64,000 nt of DNA from Henricia sp. BOLD:AAB3569 (GCA_037783545.1 JBBELK010000540.1:806001-870000), one strand, 5' to 3'. Shown: positions 41,464 to 53,114, counted from the first letter of the stretch. Notes: a model not told the origin generated them from the sequence alone. Numbers and translations: made by a program.

Positions 41464-41606
41464 GTCTCTGTCGTTTTGTAATGCTTCCTTTTTATATTAT
41501 TGTTGTCTGCGTGAGGCTCAGGGTTTGGTAATGTCCTCATTTTAAACTGGAATGGATCGTTTGGTTCCAACCATGCTGCCTGCGACCTGAAAGACAGCTT
41601 CACGTG

Positions 41607-41679
41607 GACCACGTGGCCTAATGGATAAGGCGTCCGACTTCGGATCGGAAGATTGAGGGTTCGAATCCCTTCGTGGTTG
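41607..41679 (+). tRNA. tRNA-Arg(TCG), copy 77
   Basis: Consensus sequence. Confidence 0.95.
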
Positions 41680-41938
41680 TGCTATTTTGGTATTGGTTGG
41701 CATACCGTAACCATACGCGAGTGGCCGCTGACTCTGTCTTCTGTCTTCTAAAGTCGATCCGAGATGACCGCCGTCTCCAGAAGGACTTACTCATGTATCC
41801 ATGTTATGAACAATGTTATAGCAGGCCTTTGTGTTTGTGCAGTCAAGTTTGTCTCACAGGACAGTCTTCTTCAGCTAGCTCATGACAGACGATTGCAACT
41901 TTCAGCGCTGAGAGGTTGTCCAAAAGTGTGGCTTATGT

Positions 41939-42011
41939 GCCTCGTTGGCGCAGTCGGCAGCGCGTCAGTCTCATAATCTGAAGGTCGTGAGTTCGAGCCT
42001 CACACGGGGCA
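41939..42011 (+). tRNA. tRNA-Met(CAT), copy 76
   Basis: Consensus sequence. Confidence 0.95.
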
Positions 42012-42154
42012 GTCTCTGTCGTTTTGTAATGCTTCCTTTTTATATTATTGTTGTCTGCGTGAGGCTCAGGGTTTGGTAATGTCCTCATTTTAAACTGGAA
42101 TGGCTCGTTTGGTTCCAACCATGCTGCCTGCGACCTGAAAGACAGCTTCACGTG

Positions 42155-42227
42155 GACCACGTGGCCTAATGGATAAGGCGTCCGACTTCGGATCGGAAGA
42201 TTGAGGGTTCGAATCCCTTCGTGGTTG
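42155..42227 (+). tRNA. tRNA-Arg(TCG), copy 78
   Basis: Consensus sequence. Confidence 0.95.
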
Positions 42228-42486
42228 TGCTATTTTGGTATTGGTTGGCATACCGTAACCATACGCGAGTGGCCGCTGACTCTGTCTTCTGTCTTCTAAA
42301 GTCGATCCGAGATGACCGCCGTCTCCAGAAGGACTTACTCATGTATCCATGTTATGAACAATGTTATAGCAGGCCTTTGTGTTTGTGCAGTCAAGTTTGT
42401 CTCACAGGACAGTCTTCTTCAGCTAGCTCATGACAGACGATTGCAACTTTCAGCGCTGAGAGGTTGTCCAAAAGTGTGGCTTATGT

Positions 42487-42559
42487 GCCTCGTTGGCGCA
42501 GTCGGCAGCGCGTCAGTCTCATAATCTGAAGGTCGTGAGTTCGAGCCTCACACGGGGCA
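42487..42559 (+). tRNA. tRNA-Met(CAT), copy 77
   Basis: Consensus sequence. Confidence 0.95.
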
Positions 42560-42702
42560 GTCTCTGTCGTTTTGTAATGCTTCCTTTTTATATTATTGTT
42601 GTCTGCGTGAGGCTCAGGGTTTGGTAATGTCCTCATTTTAAACTGGAATGGCTCGTTTGGTTCCAACCATGCTGCCTGCGACCTGAAAGACAGCTTCACG
42701 TG

Positions 42703-42775
42703 GACCACGTGGCCTAATGGATAAGGCGTCCGACTTCGGATCGGAAGATTGAGGGTTCGAATCCCTTCGTGGTTG
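42703..42775 (+). tRNA. tRNA-Arg(TCG), copy 79
   Basis: Consensus sequence. Confidence 0.95.
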
Positions 42776-43034
42776 TGCTATTTTGGTATTGGTTGGCATA
42801 CCGTAACCATACGCGAGTGGCCGCTGACTCTGTCTTCTGTCTTCTAAAGTCGATCCGAGATGACCGCCGTCTCCAGAAGGACTTACTCATGTATCCATGT
42901 TATGAACAATGTTATAGCAGGCCTTTGTGTTTGTGCAGTCAAGTTTGTCTCACAGGACAGTCTTCTTCAGCTAGCTCATGACAGACGATTGCAACTTTCA
43001 GCGCTGAGAGGTTGTCCAAAAGTGTGGCTTATGT

Positions 43035-43107
43035 GCCTCGTTGGCGCAGTCGGCAGCGCGTCAGTCTCATAATCTGAAGGTCGTGAGTTCGAGCCTCACA
43101 CGGGGCA
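43035..43107 (+). tRNA. tRNA-Met(CAT), copy 78
   Basis: Consensus sequence. Confidence 0.95.
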
Positions 43108-43250
43108 GTCTCTGTCGTTTTGTAATGCTTCCTTTTTATATTATTGTTGTCTGCGTGAGGCTCAGAGTTTGGTAATGTCCTCATTTTAAACTGGAATGGC
43201 TCGTTTGGTTCCAACCATGCTGCCTGCGACCTGAAAGACAGCTTCACGTG

Positions 43251-43323
43251 GACCACGTGGCCTAATGGATAAGGCGTCCGACTTCGGATCGGAAGATTGA
43301 GGGTTCGAATCCCTTCGTGGTTG
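43251..43323 (+). tRNA. tRNA-Arg(TCG), copy 80
   Basis: Consensus sequence. Confidence 0.95.
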
Positions 43324-43582
43324 TGCTATTTTGGTATTGGTTGGCATACCGTAACCATACGCGAGTGGCCGCTGACTCTGTCTTCTGTCTTCTAAAGTCG
43401 ATCCGAGATGACCGCCGTCTCCAGAAGGACTTACTCATGTATCCATGTTATGAACAATGTTATAGCAGGCCTTTGTGTTTGTGCAGTCAAGTTTGTCTCA
43501 CAGGACAGTCTTCTTCAGCTAGCTCATGACAGACGATTGCAACTTTCAGCGCTGAGAGGTTGTCCAAAAGTGTGGCTTATGT

Positions 43583-43655
43583 GCCTCGTTGGCGCAGTCG
43601 GCAGCGCGTCAGTCTCATAATCTGAAGGTCGTGAGTTCGAGCCTCACACGGGGCA
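43583..43655 (+). tRNA. tRNA-Met(CAT), copy 79
   Basis: Consensus sequence. Confidence 0.95.
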
Positions 43656-43798
43656 GTCTCTGTCGTTTTGTAATGCTTCCTTTTTATATTATTGTTGTCT
43701 GCGTGAGGCTCAGGGTTTGGTAATGTCCTCATTTTAAACTGGAATGGCTCGTTTGGTTCCAACCATGCTGCCTGCGACCTGAAAGACAGCTTCACGTG

Positions 43799-43871
43799 GA
43801 CCACGTGGCCTAATGGATAAGGCGTCCGACTTCGGATCGGAAGATTGAGGGTTCGAATCCCTTCGTGGTTG
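43799..43871 (+). tRNA. tRNA-Arg(TCG), copy 81
   Basis: Consensus sequence. Confidence 0.95.
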
Positions 43872-44130
43872 TGCTATTTTGGTATTGGTTGGCATACCGT
43901 AACCATACGCGAGTGGCCGCTGACTCTGTCTTCTGTCTTCTAAAGTCGATCCGAGATGACCGCCGTCTCCAGAAGGACTTACTCATGTATCCATGTTATG
44001 AACAATGTTATAGCAGGCCTTTGTGTTTGTGCAGTCAAGTTTGTCTCACAGGACAGTCTTCTTCAGCTAGCTCATGACAGACGATTGCAACTTTCAGCGC
44101 TGAGAGGTTGTCCAAAAGTGTGGCTTATGT

Positions 44131-44203
44131 GCCTCGTTGGCGCAGTCGGCAGCGCGACAGTCTCATAATCTGAAGGTCGTGAGTTCGAGCCTCACACGGG
44201 GCA
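44131..44203 (+). tRNA. tRNA-Met(CAT), copy 80, anticodon-stem T27A
   Basis: T44157A replaces the T27-A43 pair at the top of the anticodon stem with an A-A mismatch. With the existing 31-39 mismatch, the stem keeps only three pairs. Confidence 0.85.
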
Positions 44204-44346
44204 GTCTCTGTCGTTTTGTAATGCTTCCTTTTTATATTATTGTTGTCTGCGTGAGGCTCAGGGTTTGGTAATGTCCTCATTTTAAACTGGAATGGCTCGT
44301 TTGGTTCCAACCATGCTGCCTGCGACCTGAAAGACAGCTTCACGTG

Positions 44347-44419
44347 GACCACGTGGCCTAATGGATAAGGCGTCCGACTTCGGATCGGAAGATTGAGGGT
44401 TCGAATCCCTTCGTGGTTG
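44347..44419 (+). tRNA. tRNA-Arg(TCG), copy 82
   Basis: Consensus sequence. Confidence 0.95.
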
Positions 44420-44678
44420 TGCTATTTTGGTATTGGTTGGCATACCGTAACCATACGCGAGTGGCCGCTGACTCTGTCTTCTGTCTTCTAAAGTCGATCC
44501 GAGATGACCGCCGTCTCCAGAAGGACTTACTCATGTATCCATGTTATGAACAATGTTATAGCAGGCCTTTGTGTTTGTGCAGTCAAGTTTGTCTCACAGG
44601 ACAGTCTTCTTCAGCTAGCTCATGACAGACGATTGCAACTTTCAGCGCTGAGAGGTTGTCCAAAAGTGTGGCTTATGT

Positions 44679-44751
44679 GCCTCGTTGGCGCAGTCGGCAG
44701 CGCGTCAGTCTCATAATCTGAAGGTCGTGAGTTCGAGCCTCACACGGGGCA
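44679..44751 (+). tRNA. tRNA-Met(CAT), copy 81
   Basis: Consensus sequence. Confidence 0.95.
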
Positions 44752-44894
44752 GTCTCTGTCGTTTTGTAATGCTTCCTTTTTATATTATTGTTGTCTGCGT
44801 GAGGCTCAGGGTTTGGTAATGTCCTCATTTTAAACTGGAATGGCTCGTTTGGTTCCAACCATGCTGCCTGCGACCTGAAAGACAGCTTCACGTG

Positions 44895-44967
44895 GACCAC
44901 GTGGCCTAATGGATAAGGCGTCCGACTTCGGATCGGAAGATTGAGGGTTCGAATCCCTTCGTGGTTG
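44895..44967 (+). tRNA. tRNA-Arg(TCG), copy 83
   Basis: Consensus sequence. Confidence 0.95.
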
Positions 44968-45226
44968 TGCTATTTTGGTATTGGTTGGCATACCGTAACC
45001 ATACGCGAGTGGCCGCTGACTCTGTCTTCTGTCTTCTAAAGTCGATCCGAGATGACCGCCGTCTCCAGAAGGACTTACTCATGTATCCATGTTATGAACA
45101 ATGTTATAGCAGGCCTTTGTGTTTGTGCAGTCAAGTTTGTCTCACAGGACAGTCTTCTTCAGCTAGCTCATGACAGACGATTGCAACTTTCAGCGCTGAG
45201 AGGTTGTCCAAAAGTGTGGCTTATGT

Positions 45227-45299
45227 GCCTCGTTGGCGCAGTCGGCAGCGCGTCAGTCTCATAATCTGAAGGTCGTGAGTTCGAGCCTCACACGGGGCA
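45227..45299 (+). tRNA. tRNA-Met(CAT), copy 82
   Basis: Consensus sequence. Confidence 0.95.
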
Positions 45300-45442
45300 G
45301 TCTCTGTCGTTTTGTAATGCTTCCTTTTTATATTATTGTTGTCTGCGTGAGGCTCAGGGTTTGGTAATGTCCTCATTTTAAACTGGAATGGCTCGTTTGG
45401 TTCCAACCATGCTGCCTGCGACCTGAAAGACAGCTTCACGTG

Positions 45443-45515
45443 GACCACGTGGCCTAATGGATAAGGCGTCCGACTTCGGATCGGAAGATTGAGGGTTCGA
45501 ATCCCTTCGTGGTTG
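45443..45515 (+). tRNA. tRNA-Arg(TCG), copy 84
   Basis: Consensus sequence. Confidence 0.95.
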
Positions 45516-45774
45516 TGCTATTTTGGTATTGGTTGGCATACCGTAACCATACGCGAGTGGCCGCTGACTCTGTCTTCTGTCTTCTAAAGTCGATCCGAGA
45601 TGACCGCCGTCTCCAGAAGGACTTACTCATGTATCCATGTTATGAACAATGTTATAGCAGGCCTTTGTGTTTGTGCAGTCAAGTTTGTCTCACAGGACAG
45701 TCTTCTTCAGCTAGCTCATGACAGACGATTGCAACTTTCAGCGCTGAGAGGTTGTCCAAAAGTGTGGCTTATGT

Positions 45775-45847
45775 GCCTCGTTGGCGCAGTCGGCAGCGCG
45801 TCAGTCTCATAATCTGAAGGTCGTGAGTTCGAGCCTCACACGGGGCA
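45775..45847 (+). tRNA. tRNA-Met(CAT), copy 83
   Basis: Consensus sequence; G45886T in its 3' flank creates a third T run (five T, 45884-45888). Confidence 0.95.
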
Positions 45848-45990
45848 GTCTCTGTCGTTTTGTAATGCTTCCTTTTTATATTATTTTTGTCTGCGTGAGG
45901 CTCAGGGTTTGGTAATGTCCTCATTTTAAACTGGAATGGCTCGTTTGGTTCCAACCATGCTGCCTGCGACCTGAAAGACAGCTTCACGTG

Positions 45991-46063
45991 GACCACGTGG
46001 CCTAATGGATAAGGCGTCCGACTTCGGATCGGAAGATTGAGGGTTCGAATCCCTTCGTGGTTG
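45991..46063 (+). tRNA. tRNA-Arg(TCG), copy 85
   Basis: Consensus sequence. Confidence 0.95.
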
Positions 46064-46322
46064 TGCTATTTTGGTATTGGTTGGCATACCGTAACCATAC
46101 GCGAGTGGCCGCTGACTCTGTCTTCTGTCTTCTAAAGTCGATCCGAGATGACCGCCGTCTCCAGAAGGACTTACTCATGTATCCATGTTATGAACAATGT
46201 TATAGCAGGCCTTTGTGTTTGTGCAGTCAAGTTTGTCTCACAGGACAGTCTTCTTCAGCTAGCTCATGACAGACGATTGCAACTTTCAGCGCTGAGAGGT
46301 TGTCCAAAAGTGTGGCTTATGT

Positions 46323-46395
46323 GCCTCGTTGGCGCAGTCGGCAGCGCGTCAGTCTCATAATCTGAAGGTCGTGAGTTCGAGCCTCACACGGGGCA
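46323..46395 (+). tRNA. tRNA-Met(CAT), copy 84
   Basis: Consensus sequence. Confidence 0.95.
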
Positions 46396-46538
46396 GTCTC
46401 TGTCGTTTTGTAATGCTTCCTTTTTATATTATTGTTGTCTGCGTGAGGCTCAGGGTTTGGTAATGTCCTCATTTTAAACTGGATTGGCTCGTTTGGTTCC
46501 AACCATGCTGCCTGCGACCTGAAAGACAGCTTCACGTG

Positions 46539-46611
46539 GACCACGTGGCCTAATGGATAAGGCGTCCGACTTCGGATCGGAAGATTGAGGGTTCGAATCC
46601 CTTCGTGGTTG
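46539..46611 (+). tRNA. tRNA-Arg(TCG), copy 86
   Basis: Consensus sequence. Confidence 0.95.
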
Positions 46612-46870
46612 TGCTATTTTGGTATTGGTTGGCATACCGTAACCATACGCGAGTGGCCGCTGACTCTGTCTTCTGTCTTCTAAAGTCGATCCGAGATGAC
46701 CGCCGTCTCCAGAAGGACTTACTCATGTATCCATGTTATGAACAATGTTATAGCAGGCCTTTGTGTTTGTGCAGTCAAGTTTGTCTCACAGGACAGTCTT
46801 CTTCAGCTAGCTCATGACAGACGATTGCAACTTTCAGCGCTGAGAGGTTGTCCAAAAGTGTGGCTTATGT

Positions 46871-46943
46871 GCCTCGTTGGCGCAGTCGGCAGCGCGTCAG
46901 TCTCATAATCTGAAGGTCGTGAGTTCGAGCCTCACACGGGGCA
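46871..46943 (+). tRNA. tRNA-Met(CAT), copy 85
   Basis: Consensus sequence. Confidence 0.95.
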
Positions 46944-47086
46944 GTCTCTGTCGTTTTGTAATGCTTCCTTTTTATATTATTGTTGTCTGCGTGAGGCTCA
47001 GGGTTTGGTAATGTCCTCATTTTAAACTGGAATGGCTCGTTTGGTTCCAACCATGCTGCCTGCGACCTGAAAGACAGCTTCACGTG

Positions 47087-47159
47087 GACCACGTGGCCTA
47101 ATGGATAAGGCGTCCGACTTCGGATCGGAAGATTGAGGGTTCGAATCCCTTCGTGGTTG
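47087..47159 (+). tRNA. tRNA-Arg(TCG), copy 87
   Basis: Consensus sequence. Confidence 0.95.
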
Positions 47160-47418
47160 TGCTATTTTGGTATTGGTTGGCATACCGTAACCATACGCGA
47201 GTGGCCGCTGACTCTGTCTTCTGTCTTCTAAAGTCGATCCGAGATGACCGCCGTCTCCAGAAGGACTTACTCATGTATCCATGTTATGAACAATGTTATA
47301 GCAGGCCTTTGTGTTTGTGCAGTCAAGTTTGTCTCACAGGACAGTCTTCTTCAGCTAGCTCATGACAGACGATTGCAACTTTCAGCGCTGAGAGGTTGTC
47401 CAAAAGTGTGGCTTATGT

Positions 47419-47491
47419 GCCTCGTTGGCGCAGTCGGCAGCGCGTCAGTCTCATAATCTGAAGGTCGTGAGTTCGAGCCTCACACGGGGCA
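47419..47491 (+). tRNA. tRNA-Met(CAT), copy 86
   Basis: Consensus sequence. Confidence 0.95.
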
Positions 47492-47634
47492 GTCTCTGTC
47501 GTTTTGTAATGCTTCCTTTTTATATTATTGTTGTCTGCGTGAGGCTCAGGGTTTGGTAATGTCCTCATTTTAAACTGGAATGGCTCGTTTGGTTCCAACC
47601 ATGCTGCCTGCGACCTGAAAGACAGCTTCACGTG

Positions 47635-47707
47635 GACCACGTGGCCTAATGGATAAGGCGTCCGACTTCGGATCGGAAGATTGAGGGTTCGAATCCCTTC
47701 GTGGTTG
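47635..47707 (+). tRNA. tRNA-Arg(TCG), copy 88
   Basis: Consensus sequence. Confidence 0.95.
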
Positions 47708-47966
47708 TGCTATTTTGGTATTGGTTGGCATACCGTAACCATACGCGAGTGGCCGCTGACTCTGTCTTCTGTCTTCTAAAGTCGATCCGAGATGACCGCC
47801 GTCTCCAGAAGGACTTACTCATGTATCCATGTTATGAACAATGTTATAGCAGGCCTTTGTGTTTGTGCAGTCAAGTTTGTCTCACAGGACAGTCTTCTTC
47901 AGCTAGCTCATGACAGACGATTGCAACTTTCAGCGCTGAGAGGTTGTCCAAAAGTGTGGCTTATGT

Positions 47967-48039
47967 GCCTCGTTGGCGCAGTCGGCAGCGCGTCAGTCTC
48001 ATAATCTGAAGGTCGTGAGTTCGAGCCTCACACGGGGCA
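47967..48039 (+). tRNA. tRNA-Met(CAT), copy 87
   Basis: Consensus sequence. Confidence 0.95.
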
Positions 48040-48182
48040 GTCTCTGTCGTTTTGTAATGCTTCCTTTTTATATTATTGTTGTCTGCGTGAGGCTCAGGGT
48101 TTGGTAATGTCCTCATTTTAAACTGGAATGGCTCGTTTGGTTCCAACCATGCTGCCTGCGACCTGAAAGACAGCTTCACGTG

Positions 48183-48255
48183 GACCACGTGGCCTAATGG
48201 ATAAGGCGTCCGACTTCGGATCGGAAGATTGAGGGTTCGAATCCCTTCGTGGTTG
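48183..48255 (+). tRNA. tRNA-Arg(TCG), copy 89
   Basis: Consensus sequence. Confidence 0.95.
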
Positions 48256-48514
48256 TGCTATTTTGGTATTGGTTGGCATACCGTAACCATACGCGAGTGG
48301 CCGCTGACTCTGTCTTCTGTCTTCTAAAGTCGATCCGAGATGACCGCCGTCTCCAGAAGGACTTACTCATGTATCCATGTTATGAACAATGTTATAGCAG
48401 GCCTTTGTGTTTGTGCAGTCAAGTTTGTCTCACAGGACAGTCTTCTTCAGCTAGCTCATGACAGACGATTGCAACTTTCAGCGCTGAGAGGTTGTCCAAA
48501 AGTGTGGCTTATGT

Positions 48515-48587
48515 GCCTCGTTGGCGCAGTCGGCAGCGCGTCAGTCTCATAATCTGAAGGTCGTGAGTTCGAGCCTCACACGGGGCA
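48515..48587 (+). tRNA. tRNA-Met(CAT), copy 88
   Basis: Consensus sequence. Confidence 0.95.
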
Positions 48588-48730
48588 GTCTCTGTCGTTT
48601 TGTAATGCTTCCTTTTTATATTATTGTTGTCTGCGTGAGGCTCAGGGTTTGGTAATGTCCTCATTTTAAACTGGAATGGCTCGTTTGGTTCCAACCATGC
48701 TGCCTGCGACCTGAAAGACAGCTTCACGTG

Positions 48731-48803
48731 GACCACGTGGCCTAATGGATAAGGCGTCCGACTTCGGATCGGAAGATTGAGGGTTCGAATCCCTTCGTGG
48801 TTG
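48731..48803 (+). tRNA. tRNA-Arg(TCG), copy 90
   Basis: Consensus sequence. Confidence 0.95.
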
Positions 48804-49062
48804 TGCTATTTTGGTATTGGTTGGCATACCGTAACCATACGCGAGTGGCCGCTGACTCTGTCTTCTGTCTTCTAAAGTCGATCCGAGATGACCGCCGTCT
48901 CCAGAAGGACTTACTCATGTATCCATGTTATGAACAATGTTATAGCAGGCCTTTGTGTTTGTGCAGTCAAGTTTGTCTCACAGGACAGTCTTCTTCAGCT
49001 AGCTCATGACAGACGATTGCAACTTTCAGCGCTGAGAGGTTGTCCAAAAGTGTGGCTTATGT

Positions 49063-49135
49063 GCCTCGTTGGCGCAGTCGGCAGCGCGTCAGTCTCATAA
49101 TCTGAAGGTCGTGAGTTCGAGCCTCACACGGGGCA
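49063..49135 (+). tRNA. tRNA-Met(CAT), copy 89
   Basis: Consensus sequence. Confidence 0.95.
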
Positions 49136-49278
49136 GTCTCTGTCGTTTTGTAATGCTTCCTTTTTATATTATTGTTGTCTGCGTGAGGCTCAGGGTTTGG
49201 TAATGTCCTCATTTTAAACTGGAATGGCTCGTTTGGTTCCAACCATGCTGCCTGCGACCTGAAAGACAGCTTCACGTG

Positions 49279-49351
49279 GACCACGTGGCCTAATGGATAA
49301 GGCGTCCGACTTCGGATCGGAAGATTGAGGGTTCGAATCCCTTCGTGGTTG
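49279..49351 (+). tRNA. tRNA-Arg(TCG), copy 91
   Basis: Consensus sequence. Confidence 0.95.
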
Positions 49352-49610
49352 TGCTATTTTGGTATTGGTTGGCATACCGTAACCATACGCGAGTGGCCGC
49401 TGACTCTGTCTTCTGTCTTCTAAAGTCGATCCGAGATGACCGCCGTCTCCAGAAGGACTTACTCATGTATCCATGTTATGAACAATGTTATAGCAGGCCT
49501 TTGTGTTTGTGCAGTCAAGTTTGTCTCACAGGACAGTCTTCTTCAGCTAGCTCATGACAGACGATTGCAACTTTCAGCGCTGAGAGGTTGTCCAAAAGTG
49601 TGGCTTATGT

Positions 49611-49683
49611 GCCTCGTTGGCGCAGTCGGCAGCGCGTCAGTCTCATAATCTGAAGGTCGTGAGTTCGAGCCTCACACGGGGCA
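49611..49683 (+). tRNA. tRNA-Met(CAT), copy 90
   Basis: Consensus sequence. Confidence 0.95.
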
Positions 49684-49826
49684 GTCTCTGTCGTTTTGTA
49701 ATGCTTCCTTTTTATATTATTGTTGTCTGCGTGAGGCTCAGGGTTTGGTAATGTCCTCATTTTAAACTGGAATGGCTCGTTTGGTTCCAACCATGCTGCC
49801 TGCGACCTGAAAGACAGCTTCACGTG

Positions 49827-49899
49827 GACCACGTGGCCTAATGGATAAGGCGTCCGACTTCGGATCGGAAGATTGAGGGTTCGAATCCCTTCGTGGTTG
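49827..49899 (+). tRNA. tRNA-Arg(TCG), copy 92
   Basis: Consensus sequence. Confidence 0.95.
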
Positions 49900-50158
49900 T
49901 GCTATTTTGGTATTGGTTGGCATACCGTAACCATACGCGAGTGGCCGCTGACTCTGTCTTCTGTCTTCTAAAGTCGATCCGAGATGACCGCCGTCTCCAG
50001 AAGGACTTACTCATGTATCCATGTTATGAACAATGTTATAGCAGGCCTTTGTGTTTGTGCAGTCAAGTTTGTCTCACAGGACAGTCTTCTTCAGCTAGCT
50101 CATGACAGACGATTGCAACTTTCAGCGCTGAGAGGTTGTCCAAAAGTGTGGCTTATGT

Positions 50159-50231
50159 GCCTCGTTGGCGCAGTCGGCAGCGCGTCAGTCTCATAATCTG
50201 AAGGTCGTGAGTTCGAGCCTCACACGGGGCA
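50159..50231 (+). tRNA. tRNA-Met(CAT), copy 91
   Basis: Consensus sequence. Confidence 0.95.
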
Positions 50232-50374
50232 GTCTCTGTCGTTTTGTAATGCTTCCTTTTTATATTATTGTTGTCTGCGTGAGGCTCAGGGTTTGGTAAT
50301 GTCCTCATTTTAAACTGGAATGGCTCGTTTGGTTCCAACCATGCTGCCTGCGACCTGAAAGACAGCTTCACGTG

Positions 50375-50447
50375 GACCACGTGGCCTAATGGATAAGGCG
50401 TCCGACTTCGGATCGGAAGATTGAGGGTTCGAATCCCTTCGTGGTTG
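50375..50447 (+). tRNA. tRNA-Arg(TCG), copy 93
   Basis: Consensus sequence. Confidence 0.95.
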
Positions 50448-50706
50448 TGCTATTTTGGTATTGGTTGGCATACCGTAACCATACGCGAGTGGCCGCTGAC
50501 TCTGTCTTCTGTCTTCTAAAGTCGATCCGAGATGACCGCCGTCTCCAGAAGGACTTACTCATGTATCCATGTTATGAACAATGTTATAGCAGGCCTTTGT
50601 GTTTGTGCAGTCAAGTTTGTCTCACAGGACAGTCTTCTTCAGCTAGCTCATGACAGACGATTGCAACTTTCAGCGCTGAGAGGTTGTCCAAAAGTGTGGC
50701 TTATGT

Positions 50707-50779
50707 GCCTCGTTGGCGCAGTCGGCAGCGCGTCAGTCTCATAATCTGAAGGTCGTGAGTTCGAGCCTCACACGGGGCA
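50707..50779 (+). tRNA. tRNA-Met(CAT), copy 92
   Basis: Consensus sequence. Confidence 0.95.
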
Positions 50780-50922
50780 GTCTCTGTCGTTTTGTAATGC
50801 TTCCTTTTTATATTATTGTTGTCTGCGTGAGGCTCAGGGTTTGGTAATGTCCTCATTTTAAACTGGAATGGCTCGTTTGGTTCCAACCATGCTGCCTGCG
50901 ACCTGAAAGACAGCTTCACGTG

Positions 50923-50995
50923 GACCACGTGGCCTAATGGATAAGGCGTCCGACTTCGGATCGGAAGATTGAGGGTTCGAATCCCTTCGTGGTTG
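50923..50995 (+). tRNA. tRNA-Arg(TCG), copy 94
   Basis: Consensus sequence. Confidence 0.95.
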
Positions 50996-51254
50996 TGCTA
51001 TTTTGGTATTGGTTGGCATACCGTAACCATACGCGAGTGGCCGCTGACTCTGTCTTCTGTCTTCTAAAGTCGATCCGAGATGACCGCCGTCTCCAGAAGG
51101 ACTTACTCATGTATCCATGTTATGAACAATGTTATAGCAGGCCTTTGTGTTTGTGCAGTCAAGTTTGTCTCACAGGACAGTCTTCTTCAGCTAGCTCATG
51201 ACAGACGATTGCAACTTTCAGCGCTGAGAGGTTGTCCAAAAGTGTGGCTTATGT

Positions 51255-51327
51255 GCCTCGTTGGCGCAGTCGGCAGCGCGTCAGTCTCATAATCTGAAGG
51301 TCGTGAGTTCGAGCCTCACACGGGGCA
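51255..51327 (+). tRNA. tRNA-Met(CAT), copy 93
   Basis: Consensus sequence. Confidence 0.95.
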
Positions 51328-51470
51328 GTCTCTGTCGTTTTGTAATGCTTCCTTTTTATATTATTGTTGTCTGCGTGAGGCTCAGGGTTTGGTAATGTCC
51401 TCATTTTAAACTGGAATGGCTCGTTTGGTTCCAACCATGCTGCCTGCGACCTGAAAGACAGCTTCACGTG

Positions 51471-51543
51471 GACCACGTGGCCTAATGGATAAGGCGTCCG
51501 ACTTCGGATCGGAAGATTGAGGGTTCGAATCCCTTCGTGGTTG
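51471..51543 (+). tRNA. tRNA-Arg(TCG), copy 95
   Basis: Consensus sequence. Confidence 0.95.
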
Positions 51544-51802
51544 TGCTATTTTGGTATTGGTTGGCATACCGTAACCATACGCGAGTGGCCGCTGACTCTG
51601 TCTTCTGTCTTCTAAAGTCGATCCGAGATGACCGCCGTCTCCAGAAGGACTTACTCATGTATCCATGTTATGAACAATGTTATAGCAGGCCTTTGTGTTT
51701 GTGCAGTCAAGTTTGTCTCACAGGACAGTCTTCTTCAGCTAGCTCATGACAGACGATTGCAACTTTCAGCGCTGAGAGGTTGTCCAAAAGTGTGGCTTAT
51801 GT

Positions 51803-51875
51803 GCCTCGTTGGCGCAGTCGGCAGCGCGTCAGTCTCATAATCTGAAGGTCGTGAGTTCGAGCCTCACACGGGGCA
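51803..51875 (+). tRNA. tRNA-Met(CAT), copy 94
   Basis: Consensus sequence. Confidence 0.95.
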
Positions 51876-52018
51876 GTCTCTGTCGTTTTGTAATGCTTCC
51901 TTTTTATATTATTGTTGTCTGCGTGAGGCTCAGGGTTTGGTAATGTCCTCATTTTAAACTGGAATGGCTCGTTTGGTTCCAACCATGCTGCCTGCGACCT
52001 GAAAGACAGCTTCACGTG

Positions 52019-52091
52019 GACCACGTGGCCTAATGGATAAGGCGTCCGACTTCGGATCGGAAGATTGAGGGTTCGAATCCCTTCGTGGTTG
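52019..52091 (+). tRNA. tRNA-Arg(TCG), copy 96
   Basis: Consensus sequence. Confidence 0.95.
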
Positions 52092-52350
52092 TGCTATTTT
52101 GGTATTGGTTGGCATACCGTAACCATACGCGAGTGGCCGCTGACTCTGTCTTCTGTCTTCTAAAGTCGATCCGAGATGACCGCCGTCTCCAGAAGGACTT
52201 ACTCATGTATCCATGTTATGAACAATGTTATAGCAGGCCTTTGTGTTTGTGCAGTCAAGTTTGTCTCACAGGACAGTCTTCTTCAGCTAGCTCATGACAG
52301 ACGATTGCAACTTTCAGCGCTGAGAGGTTGTCCAAAAGTGTGGCTTATGT

Positions 52351-52423
52351 GCCTCGTTGGCGCAGTCGGCAGCGCGTCAGTCTCATAATCTGAAGGTCGT
52401 GAGTTCGAGCCTCACACGGGGCA
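52351..52423 (+). tRNA. tRNA-Met(CAT), copy 95
   Basis: Consensus sequence. Confidence 0.95.
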
Positions 52424-52566
52424 GTCTCTGTCGTTTTGTAATGCTTCCTTTTTATATTATTGTTGTCTGCGTGAGGCTCAGGGTTTGGTAATGTCCTCAT
52501 TTTAAACTGGAATGGCTCGTTTGGTTCCAACCATGCTGCCTGCGACCTGAAAGACAGCTTCACGTG

Positions 52567-52639
52567 GACCACGTGGCCTAATGGATAAGGCGTCCGACTT
52601 CGGATCGGAAGATTGAGGGTTCGAATCCCTTCGTGGTTG
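52567..52639 (+). tRNA. tRNA-Arg(TCG), copy 97
   Basis: Consensus sequence; G52650A lies just after its T4 terminator. Confidence 0.95.
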
Positions 52640-52898
52640 TGCTATTTTGATATTGGTTGGCATACCGTAACCATACGCGAGTGGCCGCTGACTCTGTCTT
52701 CTGTCTTCTAAAGTCGATCCGAGATGACCGCCGTCTCCAGAAGGACTTACTCATGTATCCATGTTATGAACAATGTTATAGCAGGCCTTTGTGTTTGTGC
52801 AGTCAAGTTTGTCTCACAGGACAGTCTTCTTCAGCTAGCTCATGACAGACGATTGCAACTTTCAGCGCTGAGAGGTTGTCCAAAAGTGTGGCTTATGT

Positions 52899-52971
52899 GC
52901 CTCGTTGGCGCAGTCGGCAGCGCGTCAGTCTCATAATCTGAAGGTCGTGAGTTCGAGCCTCACACGGGGCA
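52899..52971 (+). tRNA. tRNA-Met(CAT), copy 96
   Basis: Consensus sequence. Confidence 0.95.
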
Positions 52972-53114
52972 GTCTCTGTCGTTTTGTAATGCTTCCTTTT
53001 TATATTATTGTTGTCTGCGTGAGGCTCAGGGTTTGGTAATGTCCTCATTTTAAACTGGAATGGCTCGTTTGGTTCCAACCATGCTGCCTGCGACCTGAAA
53101 GACAGCTTCACGTG

